Origin: Enorma phocaeensis
GTDB taxonomy: Bacteria > Actinomycetota > Coriobacteriia > Coriobacteriales > Coriobacteriaceae
Assembly (NCBI RefSeq): GCF_900186505.1
Contig: NZ_LT891970.1
Coordinates: forward strand, 480,451 to 544,450
Reading direction: 5' to 3'
DNA length: 64,000 nt
A model generated the notes under the pieces. It worked only from the letters and a program-made list of their open reading frames with translations, was not told the DNA's origin and made no database searches. Shown piece by piece: positions 16,761 to 24,800 of this stretch (its first letter is position 1; each line of letters opens with the position of its first letter). The position numbers and the translations under genes were made by a program.

Positions 16761-19700
16761 TTAGGATTCCACGTTCTCTTGGGGCTCGTCGGTCCACTCG
16801 GTGAAGCGCACGCCGTCGATGGCGCCGCGCAGGATGAGGAAGCCTTCGGAGCGCGGTAGGGGCTTGCGGTATTCGGCCGAGGCCTGCGCCATGCGGAAGA
16901 CCGTCTGGTCGCTCATGCCGTTGCCGATCCACACGCCGTTGCCGTAGGCGGAAAGGGCCTTGTACCATGGGTCGTAGGCCTGGCGAACGCGCCACAGCTC
17001 GCTCGTGGCGACCAGGCCGGTGCGGCCCTGGGCCTTCTCGCCGATGATGTAGTCCTGCAGGCGCTTCGCGTCGTCGACGGCGAGCTTGCCCATGATCTGG
17101 GCGACGCTCACCAAGATGAAGACGGAGCACTCCTCCGCCCCGCTCGTGATGAGCCGCACCTTCTCGCCCGCGGCCTCCTCGGTCGTGGCAATGCGCGCGT
17201 CGGCCGCGAAGGGTGCGAGCGCCCCCGTGAGGTCGATGGCCGCAACCGGCGCCGCGGGGTCGGCCGCGATGGTCTCCCACATGCCGCGCAGGTAGCGGCC
17301 GATGCCATCGGCATCGTTGCCGAGCACGAGCATGTAGGGCGACTTGGCGAACGGGAACGCGACCGGCTCCACCGCGTCCTTCGAGTAGCCCACCGGCACC
17401 TCGCCGGGGAGCACGGGCGGCATCTGGGCGCACGTGACGCGCTCGGGGAGCTCCGGGATCGCTGGAGCAGCGGGCGCGGGTTCGACCTCGCGGGCGAGGG
17501 CGCGCACCGCGTCGGCGATGGTCGCGTCCTCGGTGGCGGGAGTCGCCGCCTGGAACTCAAGGACCTCCTTGTCGAGCTCGACCACGCCGCGGCCGGCCAC
17601 ATGCACTGGGATGACCTGCGGCTTGTGCCCGAACACCGTGACGTACTCGGTCTCGTCGTTCAAGAAGCACGCGAGCACGCGCGCGAAGTTCGCCTTGAGG
17701 CGCATGCGCGGTGTCATCGCCGAGGTCGCCGTCACGATGCAGTGGATGCCGAGGCGCACGGCGTCGCGCGCGAGCGCGTTCAGCCGGTCCTCGAGCGGCG
17801 CATAGAGCTCGTAGAACGAGGCGAGGTTCGTGAGCGCGAAGACGATGCGCGGCAGCGGCGAGCCCGTCGCGGCGCGGTACGCGTCGAGCGAGCCGCCGTA
17901 GGGCACCAGGAGCTTGCGCCGACGCGCGACCTCCTGCTCGAGCATCTTGAAGAGGTTCACCATGCGCTCCAGGTCGCCCTGCATCACCACGCCGCCGCAC
18001 TGCGGCAGCTCGGCGAAGGGCGCGAGCACGCCCTGACCCAGGTCGGCCACGTAGAGGTTGAAGTCGCGCGGGCCGTAGCTCGCGGCAAGCGAGTAGAGCA
18101 TGGTCGCCACGAGGGCGTCCGCACCGGAATCCTGCGCGCCGTAGACGAGGACGTTGCCCGCCTGCGCGATATCCACCGCAAGCGGCCGCCGCTCCTGGCG
18201 CGCGGGGATGTCCACCTCGCCCACCGTCGATACGAGCGCACCCTCCGCATGCTCGATGCGGTAGCGCGCCTCGAGGCCGTCGAGCGGGAGGACCTCGGGC
18301 AGCGGGTCGAGCCAGAGGCGCTGCGCGCGCTTGCCGGTCTGGGCGGCCACGCGAGCGATCTCCGCCAGGACGACGTTGATCTCAGCCTCTTTGGTAGCGC
18401 GGGCGCGCGAGGCGGGCTTCAGGGTCGCGATCTGGGCGCCCATGTCGTCGATGAGCTCGACCGCGGTATCGGCCTTGGGCTCGAACTCGTCGGCGGGCGC
18501 GTACTTCACCCCGGTGTAGGCGTTTTGGCCGCATGTGAAATACTCATTGTAGCCCACGAGCATATAGTAGCGGCCGGCCTCCTTGATGCCCGCGGCGTCC
18601 GACCGGCGGATCATCTCCTTGGAGTCGGCCACGTCGGCCACCTTGAGGCAGACCTTGAAGCGCGAGTTCGACCAGATCTGGTCGTTCACCACGCCGCTGG
18701 GCTTCTGCGTGGCGAGGATCAGGTGCACGCCGAGCGAGCGGCCGATGCGCGCGGCCGAGACGAGCTCGTCCATGAAGCCGGGTTCCTGCTGCTTGAGCTC
18801 GGCGAACTCGTCCGCCACGATGATGAGGTGCGGCAGGGGCTCGGTGAGCACGCCGCGGCGGTAGTAGGAGAGGTACTTGTAGATGTCCATCGTCGCCTCG
18901 CCCGTGGCCTCGCGCGCGCGGTTGAAGGCGTCCTGGCGGCGCTTGAGCTCGCTTTTGATGGAGACGAGCGAGCGCGAGATGGCCGCACCGTCGAGGTTGG
19001 TGATGGTGCCGGCGAGATGCGGCAGCTGCACGCGCTCGTTGTCGAAGGCGCCCGCCAGCCCGCCGCCCTTGTAGTCGATCAGCACGAAGGCCACCTGGTC
19101 GGGCGGGTAGTTCATGCTCATCGAGAGGATATAGGTGATGAGAAACTCGCTCTTGCCCGATCCGGTGGTGCCCGCCACGAGACCGTGCGGGCCGTGTACC
19201 TTCTCGTGCAGGTCGAGATAGGAAAGCTCGCCCTGCGCGTCCACGCCGATGGGCGCCTCGATAGTGCGTGAGGCGTCGTTCTCGATCCAGCGACGGTCGA
19301 TCTCCAGCGCGGCGACGTTGCCCGAGCGGTACATCTCGAGGAAGCCGAGCGATGTGGGCAGGCTCGTGCGCTGCTCCGCCATATCGAGGTGCACGCGGGC
19401 GATGTCGAGCGCGAAGCGGCGCGCCGCGGCGGCGCCGAGCTCGATATCGGGCTCGAAGGCCTCGAGCGAGCCCGAGACATCGGCGCGGTCGAACATGCAG
19501 GCGCTCCCCTGCCCGCCCTCGCCGATGGCGCCGAGGTCGCTCGTCCGGCGGCCGAAGGCGCTCAGCGCGTCGTCGCGCGAGAGGTCCACCACGTGCGCGC
19601 ACTCGCGCGGGAGGTCCTTGAGCTCACTTCCCAGGTAGATGAGGGAGATGCCGCGGTTCACGCGCTGCTTGGCGAGGTTCGCGATGGTCTGCGACCGCTC

Positions 19701-21383
19701 GGCGAGCTCCTTGCTTGCGCAAATGACCACGTAATAGGTGCCGTAGTCGCCCATCACCTCGGCACGGACCTCGCGCCGGGCCTCGAGCACGCGCTCCAGG
19801 TGCATGCCGAGCTGCATGAGCGCTGCCGCATCGGTAGCGAGCAGGCGCGAGACGCCAGCGTCGTCGAACAGGTGCGGCACGGAGCGCATGAAGCCCCACT
19901 CGGCCTCTTCCTCGGGCGAGGCGACAAGCGCGATCTTGACGTCTTGGTAGCTGAAGAGCGCGCAGATCTGCGCGACGAGGCCGCGGGTGAACGCCCACAC
20001 CTCCGGGCGCGGGCCCAGCACGCCGGCCACGAAATGCGCCACCGGATCGAAGGCGAGCGGCACGTCGTGCACGCGGGGCGGGCGCTCGGCGAGGTTCGTC
20101 ACCTTATCGAGCAGCTTGTCGTCGTCCATGGAGAATCGGCGCTCAGGGAAGCGGATGTTCGCGTCGAGCTCCACCGTGCCCGTGCCCACGCGCAGGTCCA
20201 TGAAGTCGTCGTGTACCGAGGTGCGGTTCATGAGGCGCGGCGACAGGTCGCGGGCGCGGATGAGCACCTCGTCGAGCGGCAAGCGGTTCTCACGGAGCAC
20301 GGCGGCCTGATCGTCGCAAGCGGCAAGCAGGCGCGCCTCCACGCCGTTCAGGTAGTCGGTGTAGGTGGCCTCGCGGCGCAGCTCCTCGCGCTGATCGCGG
20401 CGCTTGTTGTAGCGGCGGCTCACGAACGGCCACACGAGCATGCCCGCGAGCATCGAGATCGACATCGCGATCATGGGCAGCGTCTGCCATACGTCAGCGC
20501 CGCCCATGAGGCGCGACACCGCGGAGCTCACCATGAAGATGGAGGCGATACCCATCAGAAACGACGGGCCCATCTGCATGATGGCGGGCTCGTCCTCGCG
20601 CTGCTTGCTCTGAGGCGGCCCGTCCACCTGGAAGGTCTCGGGCTTGTAGGTGCGCGTGAGGCGCGGGGCCGGGTAGAACAGCGCCTGTTCGGCCACGTCC
20701 TCGGTCGCGGGCGGACAGGCCGCGCTGAACGCCGCGTGCGAGACGGCGCGGCATGCGTCGAGCCCCACCACGGAGAAGCCGGCGGGGCCGTTGATGGAGA
20801 TGAGGCGCGCGCCCACGGCGAACGTGAGGTCGAGGATCGCCACCACGTCACCGGCGGCCAGCTCGCACGCACGATGCGCCTCGATGCGCCGGCCGTTCAC
20901 GTAGGTGCCGTTCGCGCTGCCCAGGTCGGTGATGGCGAAGCGGTCGCCCGTGAGGACGAGCCGCGCGTGCATCGACGAGACGAAGGGGTTCGCGTAGAGG
21001 AATCCGCGCTCGACGGTGCGCCCGATGGGCACCTCGACGTCGTGCACGAAGCCGAGCTTGGCGAAGCGCCGCCCGCCGGGCTCCGACGGACGGACGTAGA
21101 GGGAGATGGCCTGATCGAGCTTGGGCGAGACGATCGAGAGGACCGTCCCCTCCGAGCCCGTCAGCGCGCAGGCACCCACCTCGTCACCCGCCGCGGTGTA
21201 CAGGGCGCAGGAGGTCTCGGGGAAGAGCGCCGCGCCCTCGCCGTCCGGCTCGACGTGCCCGATCGCGACCGTGCCCGTGCCGACGGGCACGCCCAGCGTG
21301 AGCGAGGCGCGAGCGGCGACATCGTAGGGGTAGGTACGGCTCGTGTCGCCGAACATGAGAGTGATGAGCAGCTGACGTTCCAC
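16761..21383 (-). CDS. EssC-like FtsK/SpoIIIE secretion ATPase with FHA domain
   Basis: The motor of the type VII-like system, about 1540 aa. An FHA domain lies near residues 115-200 (VSSMHARLVL, LGSANGTYVNG), two membrane helices near 275-325, then three FtsK/SpoIIIE modules. Module 1 has a full Walker A (GTTGSGKS near 735) and Walker B (VLIDYKGGGLAGAF). Modules 2 and 3 have altered P-loops without the lysine (YGAQDSGADA near 1080, GNDADGIGR near 1350). I chose a GTG start at 21383 because GAAAGGA lies just upstream. EssC proteins energise export of WXG100 and LXG substrates across the membrane; the FHA domain suggests control by the kinase of this operon. Confidence 0.92.
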   Translation of the reverse strand: MERQLLITLMFGDTSRTYPYDVAARASLTLGVPVGTGTVAIGHVEPDGEGAALFPETSCALYTAAGDEVGACALTGSEGTVLSIVSPKLDQAISLYVRPSEPGGRRFAKLGFVHDVEVPIGRTVERGFLYANPFVSSMHARLVLTGDRFAITDLGSANGTYVNGRRIEAHRACELAAGDVVAILDLTFAVGARLISINGPAGFSVVGLDACRAVSHAAFSAACPPATEDVAEQALFYPAPRLTRTYKPETFQVDGPPQSKQREDEPAIMQMGPSFLMGIASIFMVSSAVSRLMGGADVWQTLPMIAMSISMLAGMLVWPFVSRRYNKRRDQREELRREATYTDYLNGVEARLLAACDDQAAVLRENRLPLDEVLIRARDLSPRLMNRTSVHDDFMDLRVGTGTVELDANIRFPERRFSMDDDKLLDKVTNLAERPPRVHDVPLAFDPVAHFVAGVLGPRPEVWAFTRGLVAQICALFSYQDVKIALVASPEEEAEWGFMRSVPHLFDDAGVSRLLATDAAALMQLGMHLERVLEARREVRAEVMGDYGTYYVVICASKELAERSQTIANLAKQRVNRGISLIYLGSELKDLPRECAHVVDLSRDDALSAFGRRTSDLGAIGEGGQGSACMFDRADVSGSLEAFEPDIELGAAAARRFALDIARVHLDMAEQRTSLPTSLGFLEMYRSGNVAALEIDRRWIENDASRTIEAPIGVDAQGELSYLDLHEKVHGPHGLVAGTTGSGKSEFLITYILSMSMNYPPDQVAFVLIDYKGGGLAGAFDNERVQLPHLAGTITNLDGAAISRSLVSIKSELKRRQDAFNRAREATGEATMDIYKYLSYYRRGVLTEPLPHLIIVADEFAELKQQEPGFMDELVSAARIGRSLGVHLILATQKPSGVVNDQIWSNSRFKVCLKVADVADSKEMIRRSDAAGIKEAGRYYMLVGYNEYFTCGQNAYTGVKYAPADEFEPKADTAVELIDDMGAQIATLKPASRARATKEAEINVVLAEIARVAAQTGKRAQRLWLDPLPEVLPLDGLEARYRIEHAEGALVSTVGEVDIPARQERRPLAVDIAQAGNVLVYGAQDSGADALVATMLYSLAASYGPRDFNLYVADLGQGVLAPFAELPQCGGVVMQGDLERMVNLFKMLEQEVARRRKLLVPYGGSLDAYRAATGSPLPRIVFALTNLASFYELYAPLEDRLNALARDAVRLGIHCIVTATSAMTPRMRLKANFARVLACFLNDETEYVTVFGHKPQVIPVHVAGRGVVELDKEVLEFQAATPATEDATIADAVRALAREVEPAPAAPAIPELPERVTCAQMPPVLPGEVPVGYSKDAVEPVAFPFAKSPYMLVLGNDADGIGRYLRGMWETIAADPAAPVAAIDLTGALAPFAADARIATTEEAAGEKVRLITSGAEECSVFILVSVAQIMGKLAVDDAKRLQDYIIGEKAQGRTGLVATSELWRVRQAYDPWYKALSAYGNGVWIGNGMSDQTVFRMAQASAEYRKPLPRSEGFLILRGAIDGVRFTEWTDEPQENVES

Positions 21384-21468
21384 CGGCTTCCTTTCGCCCG
21401 GGCTCCTGCGATGAGGGGCCTGCACCCGCCCGGAGACGGGCGCAGGCTCGATGCGTAACGTGTGCGAC

Positions 21469-21762
21469 TTAGCCGCGGAACGCGCTCGCGATGTTGGCGT
21501 CGGTCTCCTCGAGGGACTGGGCCGTGGCGTCGAGGCTCTGGGCGATCTCGTTGATGAGGTCCTGGGCCTTGACGAAGCCGGGGCGCAGCTCGTTGAAGCG
21601 GGCCTCGTAGGCCGCGCTGGCCTCGCCCTCCCACTCGGACTGCAGCGCGTTCAGGAGCGAATCCATGCGCGTGATGACGTTGCCCACGTTGTCGGCCTCG
21701 ACACGGTACTCATTCGCACGGGAACGCATCTGGTCGGGGGTGATCCTGATCTGTCCTGCCAT
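21469..21762 (-). CDS. WXG100-family secreted protein (EsxA-like)
   Basis: A 97-aa helical hairpin with the turn motif in LQSEWEGEASAAYEARF (W-E-G near residue 43) and a long C-terminal helix ending ETDANIASAFRG. WXG100 proteins are the small substrates and co-activators of type VII secretion, and bind the last ATPase module of EssC. AAGGAAGG lies upstream of the ATG. It directly precedes the EssC-like gene, the standard arrangement. Confidence 0.95.
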   Translation of the reverse strand: MAGQIRITPDQMRSRANEYRVEADNVGNVITRMDSLLNALQSEWEGEASAAYEARFNELRPGFVKAQDLINEIAQSLDATAQSLEETDANIASAFRG

Positions 21763-21847
21763 GGTTACCTTCCTTTCGTCGTCGCATGCCGCCCTTGCGT
21801 GCATGCTCCTCCTGACTATCTCCACCCGCTCGGAGCGGGGTGAGACC

Positions 21848-24800
21848 CTAAGCGGCCTCCTGCGGCCCGTGGCCGAAGGGGTTCCTGCGCGACCTCGTGC
21901 GCCGGCGATGCCGCCAGCCGAGGTACGCCGCGGCGCCGATGATGCCCAGAAGCACCACCATGCCGCCCACGCTGCCCATGAGCAGGCGCGGTGTGTTGAG
22001 CACGAACGTGATGAGATCGCCCGTGACGACCACATCGGCGTACGTGGCGGAAGAGACGTTGCCGGCGCGGTCGCGCACCTCGAGCACGTAGGTGTGCGGC
22101 CGGCCGTCGACGGTGAGCTCGACCTCGGGCAGAGCACCGGCGTCGAAGGCGGCGGCATCCCATGTGGCCACCTCGCGCCCGTCGATCGTGAGGCGTGCCT
22201 GGGCGATCTCGATGTTGTCGCCCGCGTCGACCGTGACGGTCTTGGCCGGATCGAGGTAGACGCCCGCGTTGGACACGCCGATGAGGTTCGCGGCGGGCAC
22301 CGCGCCGTCGATCGCGAAGTCGATGGGGAACGAGCCCGAACGGTCGCCGCTTTTGCCCCGCATGGTGTTCTGAGCGAGGTTGCCAGCGGCGTCGGTCGAG
22401 GTGAGCAGGACGCGGTAGTAGCCGTCCTCGTCGAAGAGTGACGCGGGCAGTGTGTAGGTCGTGGCACTCCAACCGTTGTCAGAAGCGTTGGGAGCGAGCT
22501 CGAAGTCCTCTCCCGCCTCAAGCGTCTCGACGCGGTCGTCGTGTGCGAGCTCGACGCGCGTGCTCCCCGTATCGATGCCGCTCACGTTGACCTCCACCAC
22601 GCGCACGTCTTGCGGCTCGGCGAGGTAGGACCCGGCGATGCCCTCGGACCCGGGCGCGAAGTAGTACGTCGAACCAAAACGGTTCACCGAGAAGCGCATG
22701 CTCACGGTTGCCGTGTTGCCGGCAAGGTCGATTGCCTCGCCTGTGACGGTATAGACATCGTCGCAGTCAACCTCGTAGGGGATGTTGCCGAAGTTGGTGG
22801 TCTTTTCGGTGTCGGACATGGTCTCGGCTAGGTCCGGCGTGTAGGCATAGCCGGAGCGCACACCTTCGAGCATGGCAGCCGAACCCATGGTGTCGAGGTT
22901 GATATCAGAGAAGCTCACCTGCGGCACCACGGCGCCGGCATAGGCGTGCCCGCCCTCGACGCCGGAGATGGAGACCGAAGGCGCCGTCATGTCGATAACG
23001 AACTCCTCGGAATCGAAGGGCTCCGCCACATTGCCTGCCAAATCGGTCACCGCGACCTGAAGGCGGTAGTGCTGCTCGCCCGTGAACGAGGCACTCGCGT
23101 GCCACGTGCGGCGCGACTCCACCTCGGTAAAGCCGCTTACGGCAGGCGCCGCCCCGCCCGAGAGGTTCTGAGCATTGATGCTGCCCAGCTCGGCTGCGAA
23201 GTTGCGATCGTTCACGGTGATGGTGGCCGTACGCGGCGCGTTGTAGTACATACCGTTGGCGACATCGTCGTTGTCGAATTCAACCATGAGGACGGGAGCC
23301 TCGGTATCGATGATGAAGGACTCGCTCACCACCGGCGAGGCGTGACCCAAAGGATCGGTGAGCTGCGCGGAGATCACCCAATCGGCGTCCTCCTCGAAGG
23401 CAACCTGGGCACGAAAGACCACGGTGCCGTCCTCAAGCTCGACGCGCTCGAAGTCCTGGGCAACAAGCGCCGTCCGCGGGTCGCCGTCGTCGCGCGTCAC
23501 CGTGGCGACGGGCCGCTCGGGATCGAACTGCTGAATGAGGTCGAAACTCGCATCCCGTACGGTGACGGTTGCCGTGCGCGCGGAGTTGTAGTAGCGCCCG
23601 TTGCGCACGTCGTTGTTGTCGAAGGAGAAGGAGATCTGCGGCTCCTCCGTATCGATGGCGATGCCCGCAGCGCCGGTCGGCAGGTTCGAGGCGGCATAGG
23701 CCGAGAAGTCGCCCGTGCTGGCGGTGTTGCCCGCGCGGTCCGCCACGGTGATGCTCGTCCCGGCGAGCTCGAGGCGCGTCCCGTCTCCCTCGAGCGCGAA
23801 GGTCATCTGGCCCGCGAGGCCGTCCTCAGAACCCCTGAAGGCGAGCTCGGGCGCGGCGTTGCCCGCCACGGCGAGCACGGACGCGTCGCCGGCGATGCCC
23901 GCCAGGTTATCGGTAACGTCGAGCGTCACCTGCTCGCTTTCGGCAAAGACCCATCCCCAGGGCTCATCGTCCTCGTTCACGGGGTAGGGCTCGGTCTCGG
24001 AGAAGACGAGCGCGCCGAGCACGGGGGCGGTGTAGTCGATCGCGAACGATGCTTCCCGTTGAGCGGCCTCGCCGATGCCGAGCGCGCTCGCGATGCCTCC
24101 GTAGCGCGCGGTGACCACGTAAGCGCCCTCGGCGGGCAGCGGCGCATCGGTTGCCGAGCGGGGCAGCGCGTAGGTCGCCGCCCAGAGCCCGGCGGGGTCC
24201 GTATCGTCCACAGGCGAGAAATCCATCGCCGTGAGCTGGAGGCGCAGGTCAGAGGGCTCGTCCTCGCTCGGGAGGCGGAGCGTGCCGGTAACGAGCGCGC
24301 TGTCGCCGTCGAGCGCGCGGTAGATTGCGAACCATGGGTCGTCGATCGTGAGGGTGACGGTAACGTCGCCACGGTGGTAGTACGGGTCGGCGGAGGCGGG
24401 GTTCCCCTCGACATCCGCCACGCTCATCTCGATGACGGGCGTCGACTCAGGATCATCGACCAACAGCGCATCGAAGGCCCATGCGCCCTGCTCTTCTTCA
24501 GGAAGCGCCGCGACATAATCGGCAAGCGTCACCGTAGACTCGTTGCCATAGCAATCGACCAGATGGAACGAAATGTCCGAGAGGTTGTAGAGGCCCTCGG
24601 CATCGAGGGTGACCTCGGCCCATCCGCTGTCATCCACCTCGAGCGCGCGCTCCTCGGCCGGCAGATCATGATCTCCTGCAACGTCATCACTGCGAACCAT
24701 GGTCACGCGGAGCGCGTCGCGATCCGCGCCCGAGGTGCCGTCCTCGTCACCGCGGGCGTCGCTGGACTCGGCGCCCTCCGCGCGCGGAAGCAGGTCCTGC

